Made by a program: the position numbers and the translations under genes. A stretch of DNA of 64,000 nucleotides from CALDOK01 sp964481655. GTDB lineage: Bacteria; Myxococcota_A; UBA796; JAFGLY01. Positions within the stretch are counted from its first letter, which is position 1, and each line of letters begins with the position of its first letter. The DNA lies in the NCBI GenBank assembly GCA_964481655.1, contig CAYZVO010000017.1, positions 6,311 through 70,310 on the forward strand, given 5' to 3'. The notes under the pieces are model-generated. The model saw only the letters and a list, made by a program, of their open reading frames with translations, searched no databases and was not told the DNA's origin. Positions 43,094-52,470 of this stretch are shown here, piece after piece.

Positions 43094-43645
43094 ATGTCCC
43101 AGCCCACCCGCAAGCCCCGCCCCCCCTGGCACGCCCGCCTGTCCATCATGCGGCTGGTGGTGGGCGTGCTCGCGGTCCTGGTGGTGGCCCAGGGCCTGCT
43201 GCTGCTGCGGATGCACCAGCGCTTGGACACCCTCATCCAGCGACTGGACGACACCCGCACCCTGCACGCCTTCGACCTGGGTGATCGTCCCGGCACGCTG
43301 ATGATGCTGCTCGCGCCAGACGAGATCGGCTACAGCGGCGCCGAGCTGCGGGCCCTGCAGGCCGACGTGGACGCCTGGCTCCAGGGCTTCGTGGCCGAGC
43401 ACGGCATCCCCGCCGAGCAGGCCGAGCTGCTGGCCGGGGTGCTGGGCTCCTACGTGGCCAGCTACGCCGACGCCCGCATGCAGGCGGGCATGGGCGCCAT
43501 CCAGCCCCAGGAACAGGACCAGCTGCTCATGGGCCTGCACCGCCGCTGCGACCGCACCGCGCAGCTGCTGCTGGGAGACGAGCTGGGGACGGCGTTTGCG
43601 CAGGAATTCCGGGTCGCCTGGCAGGGGTTCGTCGCGGGCGGCTAG
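43094..43645 (+). CDS. Single-span hypothetical protein
   Basis: 183 residues from ATG 43094 with GGAG upstream. A basic N-terminus and one span (IMRLVVGVLAVLVVAQGLLLL) lead to a coiled-coil stretch (HQRLDTLIQRLDDTRTL), then a helical domain. No family is recognised. Divergent from the methyltransferase lipoprotein across 63 bp; its stop overlaps the convergent cyclase stop by 4 bp. Confidence 0.65.
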   Translation: MSQPTRKPRPPWHARLSIMRLVVGVLAVLVVAQGLLLLRMHQRLDTLIQRLDDTRTLHAFDLGDRPGTLMMLLAPDEIGYSGAELRALQADVDAWLQGFVAEHGIPAEQAELLAGVLGSYVASYADARMQAGMGAIQPQEQDQLLMGLHRRCDRTAQLLLGDELGTAFAQEFRVAWQGFVAGG

Positions 43646-45792
43646 CCCAGATCCTCGCGCTCGACCTCGGTCAGCAGCCGCATCACCTCGACCGTGCCTT
43701 CTCGCTTCTCCAGCTCCTGCTCCCCCAGGGGGGTCGCGGGGTAGTGGCTGGGGCTGGCGTGGTGGAGGGTGAGGCGGGTGGTGAGGATGCCGCCGGGGTC
43801 GCACATGGCCTCGAGGCGGCTGGCCACGTTCACCACGTCGCCGATGACGGTGTACTCGAGGCGGTGCTGGGAGCCGATGTTGCCGGCGACCAGGTCGCCG
43901 TGGGCCACGCCGATGCGGATGGAGAGGCCCGGGTAGCCGCGCTCTTCGTCGGAGGTGGCCAGACGGGTCGCCTCGGCCTGCATGCGCAGGGCGCAGTCCA
44001 GGGCGCGCTCGGCGGGGTGGCGCGGTGCGGGGCCGATGTCGGGGTCGGTGTCGGCCTCGTCATCGTCTCCCAGCAGGTCGAAGAAGTCGGTGGTGATGCC
44101 CTCGGGGTGCAGGAAGACGACCATCAGGCCGTCGCCCATGCGCTTGTCGAGGATGCCTCCGGTGGCGGCGATGACCTCGTCCATGGCGGCGAAGTAGCGG
44201 TTCAGCCGGGCGACCACGGTCTCGGGATCCCGCTCCTTGGCCCACTGGGTGAAGCCCTTGATGTCCGAGAACAGCACGGTGGCCCGGATGGGCTTGCCCC
44301 CCAGCTCGAGGGCGTGGGTGGGGTCTTCCCGCAGGCGCTCCACCACCGGCGCGGGCAGGTAGTGGGAGTACTTCTGGGACAGCAGCAGCGCGGCCTCGAG
44401 CTCCTGCTTCTGACGGTTGAGGTCTTGCACGTGGCGGGCGTTGTCCATGGCCAGGCCCAGCTGGTTGGCCACCTGCTGCAGCATGCTCTGGTCGGCGTCG
44501 GTGACGATGCCGCCGCCGGCGCGCTCAGCCGCCAGCACGCCGGCGCCTTCGCCCTCGGAGCGCACGGGCACCACCACGAAGGGGCCGGGGGACAGGGCGT
44601 CGAGCATGGCCTGGCCGCGGGGGGTGAGGGAGGCCCGGAAGGCGGGCACGTCGGGCACCCGGCGGCCCTCCATCTTCTGCAGGACCAGCCCGAACAGGGG
44701 CAGGTCCGCGGGGCGGCCGTCGAGCTCGGGATCGATGGGCAGCCACAGATCCCCGATGCCGCCGGCCAGGTTCTGGTCCAGGCCCGCGCCACCGGCGGGG
44801 ACCAGGCGGTCGCCGTCGGCACGCCAGTACAGCACCCGGGCGAAGTCCAGCCGCTTGCAGACCAGGTCGGTGGCGGTGGCCACCAGGGCCTGCTCGTCGT
44901 TGATGCGGTGCAGCAGGTTGGAGATCTCCCGCAGCACCTCGAGGCGCGAGGCCTGGTCTCGCTGCTCCTGGGCCAGATCCTCGAGGGCCCCGATCTGACC
45001 TTCCTGGATGCGCATCTTGTCCTGGGCCAGGCGCAGCCGGCGCACGCCCCGGCGCAGGGCCGCGACGGCCAGGCCGCCGAGCAGGCCGGCGGCCGCCCAC
45101 CAGAAGGGGTGGCCGTGGATCAGCAGGCCCAGCAGGAAGCCGGCGATGGCACCCACGGCCATCATGGCGATGCCCACGGTGTACTTGGAGCCCGGGGTCT
45201 GCCAGCGCACGGTGTAGACGCAGGTGGGGTCCCCGCGGTTCATGCAGGCGTCTTCGACCACCTCGGCGGGGGGCAGCCCGAAGCTCATGGGGATGGCCGC
45301 CAGGGTCCCGCGGCGCTTGGCGTCCAGCAGCGGGTGGTCCGGGTAGCCGTCCTTCATCCGGAACTCGAGCTTGCACTCGCCCTCGCTGATGGACAACAGC
45401 TCGTAGGCCGTGATCTTCGACAGGTCCTTGCCCCAGCCGGGCAGGCGGCTGTAGACGGCGCGGGGCGTGGCCAGCAGCTTGGCCACGTAGAACAGCGCGC
45501 CCACCTCGGAGGTCTCGGCGTGCATCAGCCCGGCCTGGTAGGTCACGTCCGGGTCGCCGGTGACCTTCACCATGGCCTTGTTCAGGGCCAGGGCTTCGTC
45601 GTAGGTCACCCAGCGTGTGCCGTCGGCGGCCTCTTCGCGGGTGAAGCCCCAGGCTTCGTACAGGCGCTCCTCGATCTCGGGGCCGTACACCTTGCGGATG
45701 AAGCGCAGGTTGGGCGCCAGCAAGGACGCCTGGAAGACCCGGTCCTCGCGCCCGGTGTAGTCGGGGTCGGGGAGGGGCGCGCTGGTGGGCAT
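43642..45792 (-). CDS. Membrane class III nucleotide cyclase with V4R-like and GAF domains
   Basis: 716 residues. Residues about 25-197 resemble a V4R/heme-NO-type sensor domain, ending in the Cys block CMNRGDPTCVYTVRW (183-197). Two membrane spans (205-247) and a coiled coil lead to a GAF domain (about 290-450). The catalytic domain (about 500-690) has metal ligands Asp510 (LFSDIKGF) and Asp554 (RMGDGLM), Lys550 for purine recognition, and Asn655/Arg659 in VVNVASRL for the transition state. Lys550 favours ATP, but the partner position is Val rather than Thr/Asp, so cAMP versus cGMP is open. It is last in the operon with the cNMP-binding acyltransferase, which could sense its product. Confidence 0.9.
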   Translation of the reverse strand: MPTSAPLPDPDYTGREDRVFQASLLAPNLRFIRKVYGPEIEERLYEAWGFTREEAADGTRWVTYDEALALNKAMVKVTGDPDVTYQAGLMHAETSEVGALFYVAKLLATPRAVYSRLPGWGKDLSKITAYELLSISEGECKLEFRMKDGYPDHPLLDAKRRGTLAAIPMSFGLPPAEVVEDACMNRGDPTCVYTVRWQTPGSKYTVGIAMMAVGAIAGFLLGLLIHGHPFWWAAAGLLGGLAVAALRRGVRRLRLAQDKMRIQEGQIGALEDLAQEQRDQASRLEVLREISNLLHRINDEQALVATATDLVCKRLDFARVLYWRADGDRLVPAGGAGLDQNLAGGIGDLWLPIDPELDGRPADLPLFGLVLQKMEGRRVPDVPAFRASLTPRGQAMLDALSPGPFVVVPVRSEGEGAGVLAAERAGGGIVTDADQSMLQQVANQLGLAMDNARHVQDLNRQKQELEAALLLSQKYSHYLPAPVVERLREDPTHALELGGKPIRATVLFSDIKGFTQWAKERDPETVVARLNRYFAAMDEVIAATGGILDKRMGDGLMVVFLHPEGITTDFFDLLGDDDEADTDPDIGPAPRHPAERALDCALRMQAEATRLATSDEERGYPGLSIRIGVAHGDLVAGNIGSQHRLEYTVIGDVVNVASRLEAMCDPGGILTTRLTLHHASPSHYPATPLGEQELEKREGTVEVMRLLTEVEREDLG

Positions 45793-45806
45793 GGACGCTC
45801 GCGGGA

Positions 45807-46958
45807 TCAGACCTCGCTCAGCATACCAGCCATGCGCCCTGCGAGGATGCGGGAGAGGTTGAACAGGATGCGCGACGACAGCGCGGGGTCGTCCCGCATC
45901 AGCTCCTCGAGGAAGCGCCGCCGCAGCACCAGGACCTTGCCCTCGTTGATGGATCGGATGGTGGCGGTGCGCCGGCCCTCGTCCACCAGCAGGGCGATCT
46001 CGCCGAAGACGTCGCCCGCGGTCAGGTGGGCCAGCACCCGGTCGCCGGCCTCGACCACGAAGTCACCGTCGAGGATGAAGAACATCTCCTTCTCGATCAG
46101 ATCCTGGCGGACCACGGTGCGATCGGCGGGGATGTCCATGATGAAGCCCTTGCCGGCCAGCTTCCGGATGGCCTCGTCCGGCAGGGTGTCCAGCAGGGTC
46201 TTGGTCCGCTTGTCGTCGTCGTCCTCGATGAGCAGCTGCTCCTGCAGCTGGTTCCAGACCACCTCGGGCTCGACCTCGAAGGGCAGAGGGCCGGGATCGA
46301 GCACCTCGCGGTAGGGGCGCAGGTCCAGGAACTCGCGCTTGCCGGGGCCGAAGTGCTGCTTGACCAGCGGCGCGACGGGCGAGCCCACCCGCTGCAGGTA
46401 GTCGAGATCCGACAGCACGCCGACCAGGGGCACCCGCACGCCGTCCTGGTTGCAGACCAGCTCGCCCGAGTAGGGGCGGTAGCCCAGCTTGCGGTAGGCC
46501 CGCACCAGGCCGGGGGCGCAGTAGGCGAAGACCATCGAGACGTCGGCCCCGATCATGTGCTCGTACATGGTGCGCGACAGGGCGGGCAGGATCAGGGTGC
46601 CGCGCACCGAGCGGTCGATGAGCAGGCGGGAGGTTTCGCAGGTGACCAGGGTGTCGATGGCGGGGAACAGGCCCATGGAGAAGCGCTGGTGCACCTCTGG
46701 GGGGACCTGGCCCGGCTGCCAGACCACGGCGCGGACGGTGCCGGTGACCTCACCCTTGGACTGGGTGTAGAACAGCACCGTGCCAGGGGTCTCGTCGTCG
46801 TCGTCGTGGATCATCTTCCGTTCGTGATCCACCTCGAGGAAGCCCTTCTCGAGCTCTTCGACGTAGATGCGGTAGCGGAAGCGGTAGATGGCCTCGCGCT
46901 CCTCGAGCGTGATCGCCTCGTGGACCTTCTCCAGCCCCATCAGCCACTGCAGCAGCAT
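45807..46958 (-). CDS. FeeM/autoinducer-synthase-like acyltransferase with cNMP-binding domain
   Basis: 383 residues. The N-terminal domain (about 1-215) has the autoinducer-synthase/FeeM-type GNAT signature YRFRYRIYVEELEK, VTGTVRAVVW, CETSRLLIDRSVRGT and RAYRKLGYRPY; relatives transfer acyl groups to amino acids. The C-terminal domain (about 255-383) is a cyclic-nucleotide-binding barrel with an intact phosphate-binding cassette, FGEIALLVDEGRRTA (318-332), including Glu320 and Arg330. Activity is therefore probably gated by cAMP or cGMP. The gene lies six bases after the methyltransferase and 14 before the cyclase, all on one strand. The acyl product is unknown. Confidence 0.88.
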   Translation of the reverse strand: MLLQWLMGLEKVHEAITLEEREAIYRFRYRIYVEELEKGFLEVDHERKMIHDDDDETPGTVLFYTQSKGEVTGTVRAVVWQPGQVPPEVHQRFSMGLFPAIDTLVTCETSRLLIDRSVRGTLILPALSRTMYEHMIGADVSMVFAYCAPGLVRAYRKLGYRPYSGELVCNQDGVRVPLVGVLSDLDYLQRVGSPVAPLVKQHFGPGKREFLDLRPYREVLDPGPLPFEVEPEVVWNQLQEQLLIEDDDDKRTKTLLDTLPDEAIRKLAGKGFIMDIPADRTVVRQDLIEKEMFFILDGDFVVEAGDRVLAHLTAGDVFGEIALLVDEGRRTATIRSINEGKVLVLRRRFLEELMRDDPALSSRILFNLSRILAGRMAGMLSEV

Positions 46959-46964
46959 GGTCGC

Positions 46965-47756
46965 CTACACCGTGCCGATGGCCACGAAGATGCCCGCCAG
47001 GCCCACGGGATCGTCGGCCTCGGCCAGCTCGGCGCGGATCGCGGTGATCATGGCCCCCGCCTCGGCCGGGTCGAGCAGGCCGGCCTTGAAGTAGGTGGTG
47101 AGCGCCATGAAGGCGTCCAGCCCCACGTCCAGGCTGGTGAAGGCCTCGACCTTCTGCTGAACCTGGGAGAAGCCCGCGTGGCGCATCAGCCAGGCCAGCT
47201 TGCGGCCCACCTGACGGTCGCCACTTTCAGTGGTCTTGGCGTCGATCACCCGCTGGGTGAAGGCGGCGAAGGCCGGGCCGGAGGGGTGCAGGGAGAGCCA
47301 GCCGTCGTCGATGTCCAGCACGCAGACCTTGCCTCCGGGCCGGACCACGCGACGGGCCTCGGCCAGGGCGGCGAGGGGATCGGCCAGGTGCTGGTAGACC
47401 AGGCGGCTGTAGGCGAAGTCGAAGCTGTCGTCGTCGAACGGCAGCTCGTAGGCGGAGCCCTGCTCGAAGGCGACGTTGGGGTGCTCGGGGGCCACCACCG
47501 TGTTCGCCACCGCCATCATCTCCGCGCTCAGGTCGATGCCCACAGCGCGCCCCTGGGGGATCAGGGTTGCCACCGCGCCGGTCAGGAAGCCCGGGCCGCA
47601 GCCCACCTCCAGGAACTGGTGCTGGGGCGCCAGGCCGAGGGTGCGCAGCTGGCGCAGCTCGCGGCCGAGCATCACGTTGGCTTGCTGGTGCAGACGCTGG
47701 ATCTCGGCGCGCCGACGTGCGTCGGTGAACCGATCGAAGTCGTAGGAGTGGGTCAC
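46965..47756 (-). CDS. SAM-dependent methyltransferase
   Basis: 263 residues. Class I methyltransferase: motif I FLEVGCGPGFLTGAVA, acidic loop AVGIDLSAEMM, FAYSRLVYQHLADP and VCVLDIDDGWLSLHPSG. The last block and SGDRQVGRKLAWLM are shared with the C-terminal domain of the fusion at 36705. The enzyme is probably small-molecule directed, of the UbiE/menaquinone-type fold. It is the third gene of the operon and abuts the acyltransferase gene (6 bp), so the two products are likely used together. Confidence 0.9.
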   Translation of the reverse strand: MTHSYDFDRFTDARRRAEIQRLHQQANVMLGRELRQLRTLGLAPQHQFLEVGCGPGFLTGAVATLIPQGRAVGIDLSAEMMAVANTVVAPEHPNVAFEQGSAYELPFDDDSFDFAYSRLVYQHLADPLAALAEARRVVRPGGKVCVLDIDDGWLSLHPSGPAFAAFTQRVIDAKTTESGDRQVGRKLAWLMRHAGFSQVQQKVEAFTSLDVGLDAFMALTTYFKAGLLDPAEAGAMITAIRAELAEADDPVGLAGIFVAIGTV

Positions 47757-47778
47757 GGCGGGCCCTCGGGTGCGGACT

Positions 47779-48537
47779 CTATTCGGACGTCTTGACCGTC
47801 GGCTTGACCCTGAAGGCCTCGAAGAGGTCCATCGGGATGGGGAAGACGGTGGTGCTGTTGTTCTCGACGGCGATCTCGCTCAGGGTCTGCAGGTAGCGCA
47901 GCTGCAGGGCGGTGGGGGTGGCGTCCATGAGCTGGGCGGCTTCGACCAGCTTGGCGGAGGCCTGCTGCTCACCGCTGGCGGCGATGACCTTGGCGCGACG
48001 CTCGCGCTCGGCCTCGGCCTGCTTGGCCATGGCGCGCTGCATCTCCTGGGGGAGGTCGATGTGCTTGACCTCGACCTGGGTGACCTTGATGCCCCAGGGG
48101 TCGGTGTGGCGGTCCAGGATCTCCTGGAGCTTGTGGTTGATCTCGTCGCGCTGGGACAGCAGCTCGTCGAGCTCGGCCTCACCGGCCACGGAGCGCAGGG
48201 TGGTCTGCGCCAGCTGGGCGGTGGCGAAGTAGTAGTCCTCGACCGACAGCAGGGCCTTCACCGGGTCCACGACCTTGAAGTAGACCACCGCGTTGACCGC
48301 CACGGAGACGTTGTCGCGGGTGATGACGTCCTGCTTCTCGACGTCCAGCACGATGACGCGCAGGGAGATGCGCTGCATCTTGTCGACGCCGGGGATGAGG
48401 ATGATGAGGCCGGGGCCCTTGGCCGGGATGATGCGGCCGAGGCGGAAGATGACCGCCCGCTCGTACTCCTTGATGACCTTGACGGCCGACATGATCACGA
48501 AGAAGACGATGACAGCGACGATGATGATGGATTCCAT
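47779..48537 (-). CDS. Slipin (stomatin/prohibitin-family) membrane protein
   Basis: 252 residues. An N-terminal hydrophobic hairpin (MESIIIVAVIVFFVIMSAV) precedes the SPFH domain (EYERAVIFRLGRI; GPGLIILIPGVDKM; VSVAVNAVVYFKVVDP; LRSVAGEAELDELL). A coiled coil (AMAKQAEAERERRAKVIAA) ends in a slipin-type tail (LRYLQTLSEIA). It would form oligomers that organise membrane microdomains. Pairing with NfeD one gene upstream is the classical slipin-NfeD arrangement. Confidence 0.95.
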   Translation of the reverse strand: MESIIIVAVIVFFVIMSAVKVIKEYERAVIFRLGRIIPAKGPGLIILIPGVDKMQRISLRVIVLDVEKQDVITRDNVSVAVNAVVYFKVVDPVKALLSVEDYYFATAQLAQTTLRSVAGEAELDELLSQRDEINHKLQEILDRHTDPWGIKVTQVEVKHIDLPQEMQRAMAKQAEAERERRAKVIAASGEQQASAKLVEAAQLMDATPTALQLRYLQTLSEIAVENNSTTVFPIPMDLFEAFRVKPTVKTSE

Positions 48538-48570
48538 GGGGACTCCTGGGGAAGCGCAGGGGGACCGAGT

Positions 48571-49893
48571 CTAGGCTGACTCTGTCGGGGATTCGTCGGG
48601 GGTGGCGTGGGGCAGAGGCTCGCACGCCAGGGTGAGGGACTCGACGGCGTTGACCTTGACGGTGGCACCTTTGTCGATGGTGCCGGGCCAGGTGGCCTTC
48701 CAGATGGCGCCATCCACCAGCACCCAGCCGCCGCCCTCGCCGCCTTCGGTGACGGTGGCGGTCTCGCCGGGCAGGCCTTCGGCGCCCACGGCCACCCGGC
48801 CGCGCTGGGCGCGAACGATCATGAAGACCACCGCCGCGACGATGCCACCCACGGTGAGGGCGACGGTGGCGATGGTGACGGGGGAGACCGTGAGGTCGAA
48901 CATGGGATCTTCGCCGTTGAAGAGGAAGATGCCGCCGGCCGCCAGGGACAGGATGCCCCCGACGGTCAGCGCCCCATAGGATGGGATCCATATCTCCAGG
49001 GCGAACAGGGCGAAGCCCAGGATCACCAGCAGCAGGCCGCCGAAGTTGAAGGGCACGATGGACAGCCCGATGCCGGCGGCCACCAGCATGGCCACGCCGA
49101 GCACCCCGGGCACCACCAGGCCCGGGTTGTGGAACTCCACGTACAGGGCCAGCAGGCCCAGGGCGATCAGGGCGTACAGCACGTTGGGGTCGCCCAGGAA
49201 GTGCAGCAGGCGCTCCTCGAGCACCATCTCCTGGGAGTGCTGGGTGGCGCCGGCGGTGTCGAGCACCACGGTGCCGGAGGGGGTGGTGACCTCCATGCCG
49301 TGGACCTGCTGCAGCAGGTCGTCGAGGTCTTCGGCCACCAGGTCGATGATGCCCTGCTCGAGGGCTTCCTTGCTGGTGACGGACTTGGAGTCCCGCACCG
49401 AGTCTTCGGACCAGTCCATGGGGCGGTCCCGCTGCTCGGCGATGGCCCGGGCCCAGGAGAGGGTGTCGTTCATCACCTTCTCGCCCATGATGGTCTCGTC
49501 CGGGTCCGTGGACTCGTCGCCCCCGAAGGCGGAGACCGGGTGGGCGGCGCCGATGGTGGTGCCCGGCGCCATCACGGCCACGTGGGCGGCCATGGTGATG
49601 AACACGCCGGCCGAGCCGGCGCGGGACCCCGCGGGGGAGACGTAGGCGATCACGGGCACGTCGGCGCCCAGCTCGGCCTTGACGATGTCGCGGGTGCTGT
49701 CCAGCAGCCCGCCGGGGGTGTCGATGACGATGACGACGGCGGACACGCCGGCCTCTTCGGCCTCTGCGATGCCGTCGACGATGTAGTTCGCCGTGCCCGG
49801 ACCGACGGCGCCGTCGAGCTCGAGCAGGTGGATCTGCTGTCCCATGGCCGGGAAGACGGCCATCAGGAGGATCATCAAGATTGGAAGCACCAT
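48571..49893 (-). CDS. nfeD: NfeD membrane serine protease
   Basis: 440 residues. A signal peptide precedes a ClpP-like protease domain: IDTPGGLLDS, catalytic Ser in SRAGSAGVFI (about residue 95) and a candidate general-base Lys in IMGEKVMND (about 135-145). Three or four membrane spans follow (NVLYALIALGLLALYVEF onward), then the C-terminal NfeD OB-fold domain (GLPGETATVTEGGEGGGWVLVDG). This full-length NfeD type cleaves the C-terminus of its partner slipin in archaeal examples. It is the first gene of a five-gene minus-strand operon with gaps of 33, 22, 6 and 14 bp. Confidence 0.94.
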   Translation of the reverse strand: MVLPILMILLMAVFPAMGQQIHLLELDGAVGPGTANYIVDGIAEAEEAGVSAVVIVIDTPGGLLDSTRDIVKAELGADVPVIAYVSPAGSRAGSAGVFITMAAHVAVMAPGTTIGAAHPVSAFGGDESTDPDETIMGEKVMNDTLSWARAIAEQRDRPMDWSEDSVRDSKSVTSKEALEQGIIDLVAEDLDDLLQQVHGMEVTTPSGTVVLDTAGATQHSQEMVLEERLLHFLGDPNVLYALIALGLLALYVEFHNPGLVVPGVLGVAMLVAAGIGLSIVPFNFGGLLLVILGFALFALEIWIPSYGALTVGGILSLAAGGIFLFNGEDPMFDLTVSPVTIATVALTVGGIVAAVVFMIVRAQRGRVAVGAEGLPGETATVTEGGEGGGWVLVDGAIWKATWPGTIDKGATVKVNAVESLTLACEPLPHATPDESPTESA

Positions 49894-50010
49894 CGCTCCT
49901 GGCCTGGGATGGACGTTTGCGTACGCGGCGCCAGCGCTGGCCCTAACCCGGGCTGTGGCGCATGCATGGCAGAGCCGTCAGGTGGTCTCGGCGTTTCGTG
50001 AGCCCGCCAG

Positions 50011-50059
50011 GTGTCGAAACCGTCGAAGATCGACGGACGGATCTTCGACAGTTCGACAC
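50011..50059. promoter_or_regulatory. Long two-part hairpin between divergent nfeD and comEC
   Basis: An outer 8-bp stem (GTGTCGAA 50011-50018 with TTCGACAC 50052-50059) encloses an inner 10-bp stem (GTCGAAGATC 50022-50031 with GATCTTCGAC 50040-50049), separated by a 3/2-base internal loop, with an 8-base loop. The 3' side runs into a purine-rich, A-rich stretch (50062-50100), unlike the rest of the window. It lies in the 273-bp gap between the divergent genes, so it may act as an operator or a comEC leader structure. The gap shows no other gene. Confidence 0.6.
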
Positions 50060-50166
50060 TAGACCGATCGGTAGAAAACCAAGAAAAGACAAGAAGTACA
50101 AGCCAGTGCGAGAAAACAGCCCGTCGACGGATCGCCGGCACGGTCCTTGAACATGTCCTGGGGGTC

Positions 50167-52470
50167 ATGCGTGCCCCCCTCTACCTGCTGTCCTTCCCCT
50201 TGCTCATCGGTCTCTGGCTGGGGGTGCTGGTCCCCGTCCCCTGGCTGCCCACGGTGCTGGCGGCGGCGGCCTGTGCCGTGCTCGCCGGCCTCCGTCCGGG
50301 CAGCGGCCGGGTGGGGCTGGCCGTGGCGGTCCTCCTGCTCGGCTGGTCGTCGCCGGCATCGGTGCCCCAGGGTCCCGAGCTCGACGGCCGGATCGCGCTG
50401 CGGGGTCGGACCATCGCCCTGACCGCCGCCGGCGGACGCCTGGTGGCCCTCGAGGCGCTCGCCCCGGTGGGAGAGCCCTGGCGACCCGCGTCGGGCCGTG
50501 TGCTGGTGGACTTCGGTGAGGTGCAGCCGGGGCCGGGGCTGGACGTGCTGGCCTGGGGCCGGGCGCTGGCGCCCCGCCCCGTCGCCCTGCCCGGTGCCCC
50601 GGATCCCTGGGCCGTCGCGGCGCTGGCTGGGGCCCGGGCGCGGCTCGTGGTGGCGCGCTGGCAGCCCACCGGCCCCGCGCCCCCTGCCAGCCCGACCATC
50701 CCCCCCTGTCGGCACCAGGGGCTGCTGGCGGCCCTGGCCGTCGGGGACCGCAGCGCGGTGCCGGAGGCCACCACGGCGCTGCTCCGGGCCACGGGCACCA
50801 GCCACCTGCTCGCCATCAGCGGGCTGCACCTGGGCCTGGTGGCCGGGCTGGTGGGCTGGCTGGGGGGCTGGCTGGCGCGGCTGCTGGGGCTCGCCAGGCC
50901 GCGGGCCCGCACCGCCTGGCTCGGGGCGCTGTGCGCGGTGGCCGGTGCCTGCGCCTACGGTCAGCTGGCCGGCTGGCCGGTGAGCGCGGTGCGGGCGGCC
51001 CTGATGCTGGCCGGCGTCGGGCTCGCCCTGGCGCTGGGGCGCGGGCGGGATCCCCGCCAGCTGCTGGGCTTCGCCGCCTTCGCCACGGTGTTGGTGGAGC
51101 CGGCCACGGTGGCCACCCCCAGCTGGCAGCTGTCCTTCGGTGCCCTGCTGGGCCTGATCCTGCTGACGCCGCGGCTGGCGCGGGCCATCCCCCCGGACCT
51201 GGCCGCGCCCACCGAGCGGATGCTCCAGGGGGCGGCGGCCACGGTGGGCGCCACCGTCGGCACCCTCCCGGCGGCGGCCTGGTGGTTCCAGCAGCTGGCC
51301 CTGACCGCGGTGCCCGCCAACCTGGTGGCCCTGCCCCTGGTCGGCGTCGTCGCCACGCCGGCGGCCCTGCTCGCCGCCGCCCTGGACGGTGCCCCCGCTC
51401 AGCTCGCCACCGCGCTGGGCTGCGCGGCTCTGGATCTCACCCTCGGCTGGCTGGGGCTGATGCAGGGGCCGAGCCTGCACCCGGCCGTGGGGCCCGTCGG
51501 CGCGGTCCTGCTGGTGGGGCTACCCCTGCTGGCCCGCAGGCCCGTGCTGGCGTCCTTCGCCGCCCTGGTGGCCCTGGGGCTGCGGCTGCGACCGGCCGCG
51601 GGGCTGGTGATGAGCTTCCTGGCCGTCGGCCAGGGTTCGTCGGTGCTGGTGGAGTGGCCCGACGGTCGGCGCTGGCTGGTGGACGGTGGGCCGTCGCCCC
51701 ACGCCGTGGTCCAGCACCTGCGGCGCCGGGGTGTGCGCTCCCTGGACGTGGTGGTCGTCACCCACCCCCACCCCGACCACATCGGAGGGCTGCAGCGGGT
51801 GGCCGCCGAGCTGGACCTGGGCGCGCTGTGGGTGCCGCGACCGCCAGGGCCTGGCGAGGCCGCCTACGCGGCCCTGGTGGGGCGCGCCCGGGCGGACGGG
51901 GTGCCCATCCTGGGCCCGGACCACCCCGCGGTGCCCGCCCTGCATCCCCTCGCCGGCTGGCGGTCGCCCAAGGGATCGGTCAACGACGAGAGCCTGGTGC
52001 TGCTGCTGGCCCACGGGCGCCACAGCGCCCTGCTCACCGGCGACATCGAGGCCGGTGCCGAGGCCTTGCTCACCCCGGGGCTGGGCCGCGTCGATGTGCT
52101 CGGGGTGCCCCACCACGGCAGCCGGAGCTCATCCACGGAGGCCTTCGTGCAGGCCCTGGACCCCAGGATCGCCGTGATCTCTTGTGGGCTGGACAACCGC
52201 TTCGGCCACCCCCACCCCAGCGTGGCGGCCCGCTACCGCGACAGCCTGCTGCTGCGCACGGACCAGCACGGCACCGTGGAGCTGCGCAGCGACGGCCTCT
52301 CGCTGGCCCTGCGCAGCTGGCTGCCGGGGCGCGGGTGGCGGCGGTGGGTGATCCCGGGTGGGGACCTCTACCCCTTGTCGACCAGCTCCGTGGGGTCGTC
52401 GTCGCCCACCAGCTCGGCGGCCTCTTCGGCGCTCTCGTCGGCCTCGTCGGTGTCGTCCAGGAACAGGTAG
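50167..52470 (+). CDS. comEC: ComEC/Rec2 DNA-uptake channel protein
   Basis: 767 residues from ATG 50167 (an upstream ATG at 50011 lies in the hairpin and adds non-hydrophobic, low-GC3 sequence). Early spans and an OB-like N-domain are followed by the competence domain, with GDRSAVPEATTALLRATGTSHLLAISGLHLG (about residues 195-225) and many spans. The C-terminal metallo-beta-lactamase-like domain (about 485-730) has THPHPDHIGG, TGDIEAGAE and GVPHHGSRSS. ComEC conducts single-stranded DNA across the inner membrane during transformation. No other com gene is nearby. The last 103 bases overlap lspA on the other strand, giving a low-complexity Ser tail of doubtful function. Confidence 0.93.
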   Translation: MRAPLYLLSFPLLIGLWLGVLVPVPWLPTVLAAAACAVLAGLRPGSGRVGLAVAVLLLGWSSPASVPQGPELDGRIALRGRTIALTAAGGRLVALEALAPVGEPWRPASGRVLVDFGEVQPGPGLDVLAWGRALAPRPVALPGAPDPWAVAALAGARARLVVARWQPTGPAPPASPTIPPCRHQGLLAALAVGDRSAVPEATTALLRATGTSHLLAISGLHLGLVAGLVGWLGGWLARLLGLARPRARTAWLGALCAVAGACAYGQLAGWPVSAVRAALMLAGVGLALALGRGRDPRQLLGFAAFATVLVEPATVATPSWQLSFGALLGLILLTPRLARAIPPDLAAPTERMLQGAAATVGATVGTLPAAAWWFQQLALTAVPANLVALPLVGVVATPAALLAAALDGAPAQLATALGCAALDLTLGWLGLMQGPSLHPAVGPVGAVLLVGLPLLARRPVLASFAALVALGLRLRPAAGLVMSFLAVGQGSSVLVEWPDGRRWLVDGGPSPHAVVQHLRRRGVRSLDVVVVTHPHPDHIGGLQRVAAELDLGALWVPRPPGPGEAAYAALVGRARADGVPILGPDHPAVPALHPLAGWRSPKGSVNDESLVLLLAHGRHSALLTGDIEAGAEALLTPGLGRVDVLGVPHHGSRSSSTEAFVQALDPRIAVISCGLDNRFGHPHPSVAARYRDSLLLRTDQHGTVELRSDGLSLALRSWLPGRGWRRWVIPGGDLYPLSTSSVGSSSPTSSAASSALSSASSVSSRNR

